Assembly: GCA_016777645.1 (NCBI GenBank)
Contig: JADHRC010000021.1
Coordinates: 1 to 16,619, forward strand
Reading direction: 5' to 3'
Source: Alphaproteobacteria bacterium
GTDB taxonomy: Bacteria > Pseudomonadota > Alphaproteobacteria > Puniceispirillales > Marisalimonadaceae
Length of the DNA stretch: 16,619 nucleotides
The translations under genes were made by a program, and so were the position numbers. The notes beneath the pieces are model-generated. The model ran no database searches and was not told the DNA's origin. It saw only the letters and a program-made list of their open reading frames with translations. The stretch's first letter is position 1, and every line of letters begins with the position of its first letter. Shown one piece after another: positions 6,678-14,346 of this stretch.

Positions 6678-8618
6678 TTATGATTTTTTTTCTTTTGAAA
6701 ACAATTTATTTGAATTCTTTTTAGTATTAGACTTATTTTTTTGAGAACCTTTAAAAGAATTTTCAACGCCAAGTTTTTGTTTTTTTCTTCTACTTAGTGT
6801 TTTTGGTGCTTTATTATTATTTTCTTCAAATTTATCCTGATTATTATCTATATTATTTGCAAAAGACGATTGCTTAACTTTACGTTTTTCTGAATTTCTC
6901 CACCTATCTGATTTACGTTTCCCTTTAAAATCTCTTGAATTTTCTTCTCGTTCAGGTTTAAAACCAGAGTTTTTCTGTCCTTTTTTAAATCTATTTTGAT
7001 TTTCATTGCTAGAAGTAAAAAACTCTGGTGGTTTTGTAAGAACCCTAACCATAATATGTCGTTCTATAGGTTTTTTCTCGTTTGCCAGAGCTTTTAAAGT
7101 AGTTGATTTTTCTTCCGAAATTTCAATAAGAGTTACTTTAGGCTGGATTTTAATGGAACCAATATCTCTTTTAGATAAATTACCTGCTTTACATAACATA
7201 GCTACTAGCCATCTTGGTTCTGCTGTATCTTCTTTGCCAACAGAAAGTTCAAACCAAATGCTATCATTAAAGCCATTTTTTGATGATGCAGTATTATCTT
7301 TATCTGAGGGATTTCGTAAGTCCTCTGGCGCAGATAAATTCTTACCTATCAACCTATAATAAGCAACCGCTAGTTGTTCTATATTATTTTTTTTTGTTAA
7401 TTCATTAACAAAAACTCTTTCATCATCAGTAATAGGGTCCTCTAAAATTTTATTTTCAACAATTCTTTTTCTATCTTCCTTAAGTATCTCATCTCTTGAA
7501 GGAGGCAAAGCCCAAGTTGGTTTGATATTAGCTTGTGCAAAAAGTCTTTCAGCAATTCTTGATCGATTTTGTGGCACTAATACAGCACAAACACCCTTTC
7601 GACCAGCTCTTCCAGTACGCCCACTTCGATGTAATAATGTGTCTGAAGTTCTTGGTATATCGGCATGGATGACTAGATCAAGATTAGGTAGATCTAAACC
7701 TCTTGCAGCGACGTCAGTAGCAACACAAACCCTTGCCTTAGAAGTTCTCATAGCCTGTAGAGCCATATTTCTTTCATTTTGACTTAATTCACCTGACAAA
7801 GCAACGGCAGAAATTCCTCTGTTTGTTAATCTGCTAGTCATATGGTTTACAGCAATTCTTGTAGCACAAAATATAATTGCATTCGTTGCTTCATAATATC
7901 TAAGTGTATTAATGATAGCATTTTCTTGATCACTCATAATGATTTTATAAGCCCTGTAATCAATGTCTACGTGTTGTGAATTAGATTTACCAACCGAAAT
8001 TCTAACAGCTTCTTTTTGATAACGCTTTGCTAAGTTAGCTATGCCCTTAGAAACTGTTGCAGAGAACATTAAGGTTTGTCTTTCCTTAGGAGTTGTATCA
8101 AGAATTGCTTCTAGATCTTCCCTAAAGCCCATATCCAACATTTCATCTGCCTCATCTAGTACAACAGTTTTGATATTTGATACGTTAAAATAATCTCTCT
8201 CAATATGATCTCTTAATCTTCCAGGGGTCCCAACCACTATATTAGGTTTTGTTTCTAAATTTCTCCTTTCAGTTCGTATGTCCATCCCACCAACACATGA
8301 AACAATTTTTGCTTCCGATGAAGCTAAAAGCCAACTCAATTCATTTTTAACTTGAAGAGCCAATTCCCTAGTAGGAACAATTATTAATGCTTCAGGAGAT
8401 TTTGGTATTTTAAATGATTTACTATTTTCCAAAAGATTATCTACAATCACAAAACCAAAAGCTATGGTTTTACCTGAACCTGTCTGAGCAGATACCAGTA
8501 AATCTAGCCCTGAGTAACTCTCTTTACTTACTTCTTCTTGAACAGGGGTTAATTTTTCATATCCCCTATCTTTCATTGCTTTTACAATGGGTGCCGGAAT
8601 TCTAGATGCTTCTAACAT
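6678..8618 (-). CDS. deaD: DEAD-box RNA helicase, DeaD/CsdA type
   Basis: 646 residues, close to E. coli DeaD in length and plan. It has a Q-motif region (about 8-28), motif I AQTGSGKT (44-51), Ia PTRELA (82-87), Ib TPGR (131-134), motif II DEAD (155-158), motif III SAT (186-188) and motif VI HRSGRTGRAGR (330-340). A DbpA-like RNA-binding domain follows at about 454-528 (WFELSVG, IGSIKI). The last 110 residues are a low-complexity, Lys/Arg/Asn-rich tail, expected to be disordered and to bind RNA. It unwinds structured RNA in ribosome assembly and mRNA turnover, often with a cold role. The family is firm; the symbol rests on domain plan. It is divergent from the flavoprotein gene across 177 bases. 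Confidence 0.93.
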   Translation of the reverse strand: MLEASRIPAPIVKAMKDRGYEKLTPVQEEVSKESYSGLDLLVSAQTGSGKTIAFGFVIVDNLLENSKSFKIPKSPEALIIVPTRELALQVKNELSWLLASSEAKIVSCVGGMDIRTERRNLETKPNIVVGTPGRLRDHIERDYFNVSNIKTVVLDEADEMLDMGFREDLEAILDTTPKERQTLMFSATVSKGIANLAKRYQKEAVRISVGKSNSQHVDIDYRAYKIIMSDQENAIINTLRYYEATNAIIFCATRIAVNHMTSRLTNRGISAVALSGELSQNERNMALQAMRTSKARVCVATDVAARGLDLPNLDLVIHADIPRTSDTLLHRSGRTGRAGRKGVCAVLVPQNRSRIAERLFAQANIKPTWALPPSRDEILKEDRKRIVENKILEDPITDDERVFVNELTKKNNIEQLAVAYYRLIGKNLSAPEDLRNPSDKDNTASSKNGFNDSIWFELSVGKEDTAEPRWLVAMLCKAGNLSKRDIGSIKIQPKVTLIEISEEKSTTLKALANEKKPIERHIMVRVLTKPPEFFTSSNENQNRFKKGQKNSGFKPEREENSRDFKGKRKSDRWRNSEKRKVKQSSFANNIDNNQDKFEENNNKAPKTLSRRKKQKLGVENSFKGSQKNKSNTKKNSNKLFSKEKKS

Positions 8619-8650
8619 TATTATCTTTCAGGGTTTAAAGAGTTTGTTTA

Positions 8651-8675
8651 TTGAAAAATTTAAATATTTTTTCAA
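8651..8675. repeat. Inverted repeat in helicase leader/promoter region
   Basis: Arms TTGAAAAA (8651-8658) and TTTTTCAA (8668-8675) are perfect, with a 9-base AT spacer. It lies 33 bases upstream of the helicase ATG. It could fold in the mRNA leader or mark a protein site; a chance origin in AT-rich DNA is possible. Confidence 0.35.
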
Positions 8676-8767
8676 TTTTTTGTAAAAAATATTACTAGAC
8701 TGATCTTTTAGTCTTCAATATCAATAAAGTAAAGCATTTGAATTATAAAACCCAAAAATAAACATTA

Positions 8768-8782
8768 ATTTCAAGTTGAAAT
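8768..8782. repeat. 15-base palindrome upstream of the flavoprotein start
   Basis: ATTTCAA-G-TTGAAAT is a perfect palindrome around one central base and ends 13 bases before ATG 8796. Its position suggests an operator or a small hairpin near the ribosome site. It shares the TTGAAA/TTTCAA half-site with the inverted repeat at 8651-8675. Confidence 0.4.
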
Positions 8783-8795
8783 AGAGTAAAAAAAC

Positions 8796-9977
8796 ATGCT
8801 TGTTGAATATGATGTAATAGTAATTGGAGCAGGTGCTGCTGGTTTGATGTGTAGTATCGAAGCAGGTAAAAGAGGTAAAAATGTACTCTTAATAGAGCAC
8901 ACTTCAAAAATAGCTGAAAAAATCAGAATTTCTGGAGGAGGCAGATGTAATTTTACTAACTTATATAGTGATAACAACAATTTCATCTCAACAAACAGAC
9001 ATTTCTTCAAATCTGCATTAGTAAAGTATAATCAAAATGATTTTATAAATTTGGTTAAAAAATATGATATTGAATTTTATGAAAAAAAATTAGGACAATT
9101 GTTTTGCAAAAATTCAGCAAAAGATATCATTGATATGTTAATTTCTGAGTGTAATAAACAACAGGTTATAATCCAACTAGACACATCTATAAAAAAAATT
9201 ACTAAAAATGATGAAGGGTATTTTATTAAAACAAACATTGGTGATTTCGTATCAAAATCTGTAGTTATTGCTTCGGGTGGATTATCTATTCCTAAAATAG
9301 GCGCCACTGATTTTGGTTATAATATTGCAAAACAATTTAATTTAAATGTAACAAATTTATCTCCTGCGCTTGTACCACTTACTTTTAAGGATGATATATT
9401 AGAATTTTGTAAATCTCTTGCAGGTGTATCTATTAATGCATCAGTAAGTATTAATAAAACAAAATTTGAAGAAGGTTTGGTTTTTACTCATAGAGGTATA
9501 AGCGGACCATCAATATTACAAATTTCTTCATACTGGAAAGAAGGAAAATCAATCAGCATAAACCTATTACCAGAGCATCATATTGATATTATTTTAAGAG
9601 ATAGAAGGAATAAATCGCCCAAAAAAAATATTAATAATATTTTATCAGATTTTCTTCCAAGTAGATTAGCGTTGGCTATTTGTAACAAACTACAAATAAA
9701 TAAAAAAATTGGAGAAATATCTAATGATGCCCTATTTCAAATATCTGATTTCATTCATAATTGGACTATAATACCTAACGGAACAGAAGGTTATAAGACT
9801 GCAGAAGTTACATTAGGTGGAATTGATACTGATGAAATATCATCTTCTACCATGGAGTGCAAAAAACATCCTGGATTATATTTTATTGGAGAAGTGCTAG
9901 ACGTTACTGGACATTTAGGTGGGCATAATTTCCAATGGGCCTGGTCAAGTGGTTTTGTTGCAGGTCAAAACGTTTAA
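8796..9977 (+). CDS. HI0933/YhiN-family FAD-dependent oxidoreductase
   Basis: 393 residues, the usual family length. FAD Rossmann motif GAGAAG is at 11-16. The family hallmark ISGGGRCNFTN is at 45-55, and GEVLDVTGHLGGHNFQWAWSSG closes the second FAD contact near the C-terminus. This is the HI0933-like flavoprotein family (E. coli YhiN; related to BaiN). Its physiological reaction is poorly established: annotations range from general NAD(P)/FAD oxidoreductase to bile-acid enone reductase in clostridia, and the latter is not expected here. The Shine-Dalgarno is weak (GAG at 8784). Every arginine codon I read in it is AGA or AGG. The stop abuts the convergent LysR stop with no gap. Confidence 0.9.
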   Translation: MLVEYDVIVIGAGAAGLMCSIEAGKRGKNVLLIEHTSKIAEKIRISGGGRCNFTNLYSDNNNFISTNRHFFKSALVKYNQNDFINLVKKYDIEFYEKKLGQLFCKNSAKDIIDMLISECNKQQVIIQLDTSIKKITKNDEGYFIKTNIGDFVSKSVVIASGGLSIPKIGATDFGYNIAKQFNLNVTNLSPALVPLTFKDDILEFCKSLAGVSINASVSINKTKFEEGLVFTHRGISGPSILQISSYWKEGKSISINLLPEHHIDIILRDRRNKSPKKNINNILSDFLPSRLALAICNKLQINKKIGEISNDALFQISDFIHNWTIIPNGTEGYKTAEVTLGGIDTDEISSSTMECKKHPGLYFIGEVLDVTGHLGGHNFQWAWSSGFVAGQNV

Positions 9978-10922
9978 CTAAATGACTGTTCTTTTAGCAG
10001 CCTCTGAATTATGATCTCCTTTTTCGTCCCAATAAGGAACAGGCCCATAAATTTCGATCAAAAAATCTAAAAAAGCTCTTACCTTCGGTGAGAGGTGTTT
10101 GCCACTTGGATAAACAGCATAAATAGGCACATCCTCTTGCACATATTCATCAAGAATAGAAACCAAACTCCCAGAAATCAAATGTCTGCCAACAACAAAT
10201 CTAGATAACATTGCCAAACCACCACCATTTATTGCTGATCTCAGAATTGCATCACCATGATTTAATTGCAATTTGCCCTTCGCATGAATTAACTTCATTT
10301 TCCCATCAACCATAAAATGCCAGTCATTGTATGGGCTTCCTTGTCTAAATGTAATTAGATTATGCTTTAATATTTCGTCTGGATGTTTGGGTTTACCATG
10401 TTTTTCGATATATGATGGAGATGCAAACAAAGTTCTTGGATTTTGGGCAAGTTTTCTAGCAATCAGCGAAGAATCTTTCATTACAGCAATTCTGATGGCT
10501 AAATCGATATTATTTTCTATTAAATCTACATATTCATCAGAAATAATCATATCTATTTCTATGTCTGGGTAACGTTCAGAAAATAGAGGAAGATGTGGTG
10601 CGACATGTCTATATGAGAATGTTGCAGGAGCTGTTATCCTAAGATGTCCACGAGGAGCATTTGTAGCACTAGAGACCGCAGCCTCCGCTTCATCAACATC
10701 TCCAACAATTCGTCTTGCTCTATCAAGATAGGCAAAACCAACTTCAGTAAGTGAAACTGACCTTGTAGTCCTGTTTAGTAATCTTGCTCCCAATCTATCT
10801 TCTAAGGCTGATATGTTTTTAGATACTACTGAAGGTGATAAATCTAATTCTCTTCCAGCTTTTGCAAGAGAACCATTATCAGCTATAGAAATAAAAACTC
10901 TCATTCCTGTTATTAAATCCAT
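9978..10922 (-). CDS. LysR-family transcriptional regulator, CrgA-like
   Basis: 314 residues. The N-terminal winged helix-turn-helix spans about 1-60, with the recognition-helix segment LSPSVVSKNISALEDRLGAR and the family phrase LLNRTTRSVSLTEVG. A periplasmic-binding-protein-like effector domain (about 90-295) follows, including RGHLRITAP and GGGLAMLS. AAAGGA lies 6 bases before the ATG. The CrgA-like clade senses small organic molecules and usually controls a divergent or nearby gene. Here the gene upstream is tRNA-Ser and the flavoprotein is convergent, so the target is unclear. Autoregulation from 10923-11072 is possible. Confidence 0.93.
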   Translation of the reverse strand: MDLITGMRVFISIADNGSLAKAGRELDLSPSVVSKNISALEDRLGARLLNRTTRSVSLTEVGFAYLDRARRIVGDVDEAEAAVSSATNAPRGHLRITAPATFSYRHVAPHLPLFSERYPDIEIDMIISDEYVDLIENNIDLAIRIAVMKDSSLIARKLAQNPRTLFASPSYIEKHGKPKHPDEILKHNLITFRQGSPYNDWHFMVDGKMKLIHAKGKLQLNHGDAILRSAINGGGLAMLSRFVVGRHLISGSLVSILDEYVQEDVPIYAVYPSGKHLSPKVRAFLDFLIEIYGPVPYWDEKGDHNSEAAKRTVI

Positions 10923-10982
10923 TAGTCATCCTTTGGGTAAAAATAATACATAACATAATCGTTTTTATTTTTGTACATTGCA

Positions 10983-11021
10983 TTAAAAAAACTTGAAATT
11001 AGAGGTATATTTGCGTATTAC
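10983..11021 (+). promoter_or_regulatory. Candidate promoters for tRNA-Ser
   Basis: Two overlapping sigma70-like pairs are visible. TTGAAA (10993-10998) is 17 bases from TATTAC (11016-11021). TTAAAA (10983-10988) is 17 bases from TATATT (11006-11011). Either would put the start 45-60 bases before the tRNA. They are chosen by eye only. Confidence 0.4.
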
Positions 11022-11072
11022 GAACGTGCATACGGCGTGAAGTAGGACATCCAAGACATTAAACGAGTCTGC

Positions 11073-11164
11073 GGAGGGATGGCTGAGTGGCTGAAGGCGC
11101 CGGTTTGCTAAATCGTTAAAGGGAGCAATCCCTTTCGGGGGTTCGAATCCCCCTCCCTCCGCCA
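11073..11164 (+). tRNA. tRNA-Ser (anticodon GCT)
   Basis: Acceptor arms GGAGGGA (11073-11079) and TCCCTCC (11154-11160) pair perfectly, followed by discriminator G and an encoded CCA (11162-11164). The anticodon loop is TTGCTAA with anticodon GCT (11107-11109), reading AGC/AGT serine codons. A long variable arm, AAGGGA-GCAA-TCCCTT, marks the class II serine tRNA. The T arm carries GTTCGAATC. The anticodon stem has one G-T wobble and an end mismatch (C-T). It is a common kind of integration target; a transferred-looking gene pair starts 131 bases downstream, but I found no duplicated 3' tRNA fragment. Confidence 0.95.
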
Positions 11165-11295
11165 TAATATATTGCTAAAGCATTGATTTTAATGAGATAT
11201 TATTTTAAACGCTTTTCTTCCCAACATTACTGCCAATAACAAAAATAAATTACAGCAATATAGTATTTATTTTTAAACAACATATATATCCAGTT

Positions 11296-11766
11296 ATGAA
11301 AAATGACATTGAAATTCGTTTGGCTAATCTTAATGACCTTGACTGTCTCTGGACTCTTGAGAAAGACACGTTTGATCCTTTTAAATACCATATACTATCA
11401 CGTCGGCAATTCCGTTATCTTCTTACTAAGGGTAATGCGGATATTTTAGTTGCTTCTCATGATAGAACAATTTTAGGAGCAGCCATTCTTTTTTACCGCA
11501 AAACATCTTCTTTGGGTCGCCTGTATTCTATAGCCGTTCATCCTAACTCGCAAAAGCAATCAATTGGTCATTTACTTTTTTATAATTTAGAAAAAACAAT
11601 GAAGAAAAAAGATTTAAAAGGCTTTTTGTGTGAATTCAGACAAGATCAAAACTGGTTGTCAAACTTCTATACAAAACTTGGGTGCAAAATGATCGCAATA
11701 TTACCGAATTACTACCCCGATGGTATGAGTGGAGTTAAAATGCAAAAATTATTTGAGAAAGAGTAA
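11296..11766 (+). CDS. GNAT-family N-acetyltransferase paired with ATP-grasp ligase
   Basis: 156 residues, a complete single GNAT domain. Motif A covers about 72-100: strand LGRLYSIAVHP followed by the CoA loop QKQSIGHLL. The usual R/Q-x-x-G-x-G/A loop is nearly kept (Q-K-Q-S-I-G), with Ser in place of the first Gly. The C-terminal FYTKLGCKM (131-139) matches the GNAT motif B ending. It likely transfers an acetyl or other acyl group to an amine of a small molecule. It ends 8 bases before the ATP-grasp gene, so the two are almost certainly one operon. Six of eight Arg codons are CGN, unlike the flavoprotein and YihU-like genes. No strong Shine-Dalgarno is seen. Confidence 0.88.
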   Translation: MKNDIEIRLANLNDLDCLWTLEKDTFDPFKYHILSRRQFRYLLTKGNADILVASHDRTILGAAILFYRKTSSLGRLYSIAVHPNSQKQSIGHLLFYNLEKTMKKKDLKGFLCEFRQDQNWLSNFYTKLGCKMIAILPNYYPDGMSGVKMQKLFEKE

Positions 11767-11774
11767 GTCAGATC

Positions 11775-13250
11775 ATGACAAAATACATTATTGTAACTGA
11801 TAAACCTGAAAGTATTAAACCTCAGGCGAATTCTGAAGTTTTAACACCAGCAGATTTTATTAGCAATCGCTTCAAGAAGAATCATGGATCTAAAAAATAC
11901 CAATCAAAAGTTATAAATTTATGTAACAATTTTGATTACTTATGTAAGGGATACTATGTTTCTTTGCTGGCTGAAGCACGGGGGTTATCTTGTGTGCCTC
12001 ATATATCGAACATAGTTACGCTCAACTGGAAACGTAACTATGAGTTTGCCCTTCCAGAACTAAACACCCTACTAAAAAAATATTTTTTATCACCTGGTGA
12101 AGAACCTTTAGCACGCACTTATACAACATTTTTTGGTCGCCATGAAGACGAAAAACTTGAACCAATTACTCGGCACTTATTCGATCTCTTCCGTTTTCCT
12201 GTTCTTACCTTCTCAATCAAATATACAGAAAAAGGCTGGACGATAGAAAGGGTTGATTCCGGGGCAATAAATAACATGAGCTCTCAGCGCCTTGAAATTT
12301 TTCATAATGCTCTGGCAAAGTTTACTGGCTCAGCCTGGCGTCTGTCTAGTAAAAATAAAAAGGTTGAACGCTATTGGATCGCAATCTTACACGATCCTGA
12401 GGAAGCTATGCCGCCATCAGATAAAGGAGCACTTAATAAATTTATCAGAATAGGTAAACAAATGGGCTTATGGATAGAGATTATAACGAAACAAGATTTT
12501 TCAACACTTTTGGAATATGACGCGCTTTTTATTCGCGAAACGACTGCAATTAATAACCATACTTACCGCTTCGCTGCCAAAGCTGAGCACGAAGATATTC
12601 CCTGTATTGACGATACGCAATCTATTATTAGATGCTGTAACAAAGTTTTTCTGCATGAACTTTTGCATTCTCATGCTGTTCCTGTTCCTAAAACCTATGT
12701 CATAGATCGACATTCAAAAAAGACGTTCTTTGATACCATTTCTTTTCCAGTTGTTATTAAAATTCCTGATGGATCCTTCTCTCGCGGCATCCACAAAGCA
12801 GAAAATTTTAAACAATTAGAGGAGTATTCAACTGAGATGCTAAAAAAATCAGAAATTGTTTTGTGTCAAGAATTTATTGAATCCGAATTTGACTGGCGTA
12901 TTGGTATTCTAGACAAGCAACCACTATTTGCTTTGCAATATTTCATGGCCAAAGGACACTGGCAAATCTATAACCATCAGGCACGCTCCAAAGCCCAGAA
13001 AATAGGAAATCATCAAACGGTTCCTCTTAATAAAGTTCCATCAGAAGTTATAGAAGCAGCAATAAAAGCAGCTGGACTTATTGGGAAAGGTTTATACGGA
13101 GTTGATCTAAAGCAAACTAGGAACGGTGAAGTTTTTGTGATTGAAGTTAACGACAATCCTAATATTGACAGCGGAATTGAAGACGCTCTAGTGGGGGATT
13201 CTCTTTACCAAAAAATTCTAGAGCATATGGTTAAAATGATTGAATCTTAA
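11775..13250 (+). CDS. RimK-like ATP-grasp ligase with RLAN N-terminal domain
   Basis: 491 residues. The N-terminal part (about 1-210) looks like the RimK-like ATP-grasp N-terminal (RLAN) domain. The ATP-grasp domain spans about 285-485: FPVVIK (324-329), glycine loop PDGSFSRGI (331-339), QEFIESEFDWRI (365-376) and the metal site VIEVNDNPNID (455-465). ATP-grasp enzymes of this class join a carboxylate to an amine through an acylphosphate, as in glutamate addition by RimK. Pairing with a GNAT enzyme is a recurring arrangement in amidoligase gene clusters, as I recall it. The pair probably makes or modifies a small amide metabolite or a peptide. Sixteen of 20 Arg codons are CGN, which suggests a different history from nearby genes. 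The product is unknown. Confidence 0.9.
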   Translation: MTKYIIVTDKPESIKPQANSEVLTPADFISNRFKKNHGSKKYQSKVINLCNNFDYLCKGYYVSLLAEARGLSCVPHISNIVTLNWKRNYEFALPELNTLLKKYFLSPGEEPLARTYTTFFGRHEDEKLEPITRHLFDLFRFPVLTFSIKYTEKGWTIERVDSGAINNMSSQRLEIFHNALAKFTGSAWRLSSKNKKVERYWIAILHDPEEAMPPSDKGALNKFIRIGKQMGLWIEIITKQDFSTLLEYDALFIRETTAINNHTYRFAAKAEHEDIPCIDDTQSIIRCCNKVFLHELLHSHAVPVPKTYVIDRHSKKTFFDTISFPVVIKIPDGSFSRGIHKAENFKQLEEYSTEMLKKSEIVLCQEFIESEFDWRIGILDKQPLFALQYFMAKGHWQIYNHQARSKAQKIGNHQTVPLNKVPSEVIEAAIKAAGLIGKGLYGVDLKQTRNGEVFVIEVNDNPNIDSGIEDALVGDSLYQKILEHMVKMIES

Positions 13251-13416
13251 GAATAGGTGGGTTTAAATGGTTAATTCACGGATATGAATTATGGTAAGAA
13301 GGCAATACAACTTGAAATTGTTAGAATTCTTTATTTATTTAAAATAAAAAATTAAATTTTGAAAACTAAATTATCATAAATTGTTAAAAAAAAAGTCTAG
13401 TTTTTAATTTTTTACC

Positions 13417-13644
13417 CTATTTATGATTACTGTCCATTATTTTTAGCAATTTTAATTCTTTACCTACTATCTCTCTTAATTTAAGACCCTGACCATATGG
13501 ATCCATATTTTCATATTTTGTAAGACACTCACGAGCTGTAATATTTTTCCATATTTCCTTTTTGCCATTTGGATGTGATATTTCATAAACACGTTTACTT
13601 TTATCCCATGTAATAGGCCGGCTTTCCTTCATTTCGTGTTCCAT
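13417..13644 (-). CDS. Small protein of unknown function, 75 residues
   Basis: I do not recognise a family. ATG 13644 is preferred over ATG 13656: GAGG (plus bases 13651-13654) sits 6 bases before it and overlaps the first codons of the longer form. The protein is charged and soluble-looking, with no signal peptide or membrane helix. A segment like a short beta-hairpin (KRVYEISHPNGKKEIWKNI, about 16-34) is followed by a likely helical, Lys-rich C-terminus (LKLREIVGKELKLLK). It stands alone between the ATP-grasp gene (convergent) and the AhpD-like gene (divergent), both more than 150 bases away. A clear Shine-Dalgarno supports it being real. Confidence 0.65.
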   Translation of the reverse strand: MEHEMKESRPITWDKSKRVYEISHPNGKKEIWKNITARECLTKYENMDPYGQGLKLREIVGKELKLLKIMDSNHK

Positions 13645-13656
13645 TTTCAACCTCAT

Positions 13657-13932
13657 ATATCATAAATCTTAATTGTTAATTAGTCAGCGATTTTGATATT
13701 ACTAGATGATTTATGATAAAATCTTTTTTAAAGTATATTTAATCAAATTTCTGGAAGTAATTTAAATTTCTAAAAATAATTACTCTAACATAGTCTTTTA
13801 ATTAATCTTGCGTGAACAAAGATTATACAAGAAACGATATTAATCATATCTTAAAACTAAAAAAGGACAATCTTGATAGATACAAAGCAAACTGTTAAAA
13901 TTGCTTTACTACTTTAAAAGAAAGGCTCCCTA
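13657..13932. other. 276-base intergenic region, divergent promoters
   Basis: Very AT-rich spacer between the small unknown protein and the AhpD-like gene. It holds an imperfect tandem repeat (AAATTTCT at 13747 and again about 19 bases on) and, near its right end, a 14-residue TTG-started reading frame (13873-13917) with AAGGA before it. No RNA family was recognised. Confidence 0.4.
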
Positions 13933-14346
13933 ATGTCTACTATATCCCCTCCACACAATCCTGAATCTAACCCACGCATCAAAAAAATTTTTGATGACAT
14001 CCGTAATACGCGAGGAAGTGATTTTATAAATAATTTATGGTACTATCTTGCCTTCGATGTAGACTTGCTTGAAAATACTTGGCGTGATGTAAAATCAGTG
14101 ATGGCAAAACCAAGTCATCTTGATCCTATGACAAAAGAACTTATTTATGCTGCTGTATCTATAGCTAACAGTTGCGAGTACTGTATACACTCTCATACAG
14201 CCGCAGCAAGAGCAAAAGGCATGAATGACAAACAATATGCTGAGTTCTTATCGATCGTATCGCTTGCTGGAAGAACCAATCACCTTCTTAATAGTATAAA
14301 AGTACCAGTAGATCCTGAGTTTAATTTTGAGAATAAAGACAATTAA
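13933..14346 (+). CDS. AhpD-like / carboxymuconolactone decarboxylase-family protein
   Basis: 137 residues. The redox motif CEYCIHSH at 81-88 has both cysteines (C81, C84) and the following His (H88), and E69 lies in TKELIYAAV upstream. This is the AhpD-type proton-relay pattern of the CMD superfamily. Such proteins act as alkylhydroperoxidase partners or thiol-disulfide enzymes; the CxxC makes a redox role far likelier than true carboxymuconolactone decarboxylation. AAAGG lies 8 bases before the ATG. Its last four bases overlap the convergent EamA gene, and no ahpC or other peroxidase partner is nearby. Four of six Arg codons are CGN, resembling the ATP-grasp pair. Confidence 0.88.
   Translation: MSTISPPHNPESNPRIKKIFDDIRNTRGSDFINNLWYYLAFDVDLLENTWRDVKSVMAKPSHLDPMTKELIYAAVSIANSCEYCIHSHTAAARAKGMNDKQYAEFLSIVSLAGRTNHLLNSIKVPVDPEFNFENKDN

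Noticed and set aside
7006..7782. Plus-strand ORFs of 117 and 86 residues opposite the helicase
   Set aside because: They are antisense shadows of conserved helicase regions, with no ribosome site or recognisable domain.
10983..11165. 60-residue minus-strand ORF starting MAEGGGFEPP
   Set aside because: It is the antisense of tRNA-Ser; this peptide start is a well-known false call over serine tRNA genes.
11165..11295. Duplicate tRNA 3' end or attachment site after tRNA-Ser
   Set aside because: No repeat of the tRNA 3' sequence and no integrase gene was found in the window, so integration is suggested only by position and codon use.
12501..12713. Overlapping ORFs on both strands inside the ATP-grasp gene
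   Set aside because: They lie wholly inside a confident ATP-grasp domain and show no family features.
13267..13355. Two overlapping tiny ORFs (6 and 23 residues) after the ATP-grasp gene, the first preceded by GGTGG
   Set aside because: The second has no properly spaced ribosome site and both are too short to separate from chance.
13362..13405. AAAACTA...TAGTTTT inverted repeat with a T-rich stretch, a possible terminator after the ATP-grasp gene
   Set aside because: Arms are only seven bases with a loop of about 30; too weak to call.
13747..13790. Tandem AAATTTCT units resembling a short repeat array
   Set aside because: Only two imperfect copies in very AT-rich DNA; no array structure.
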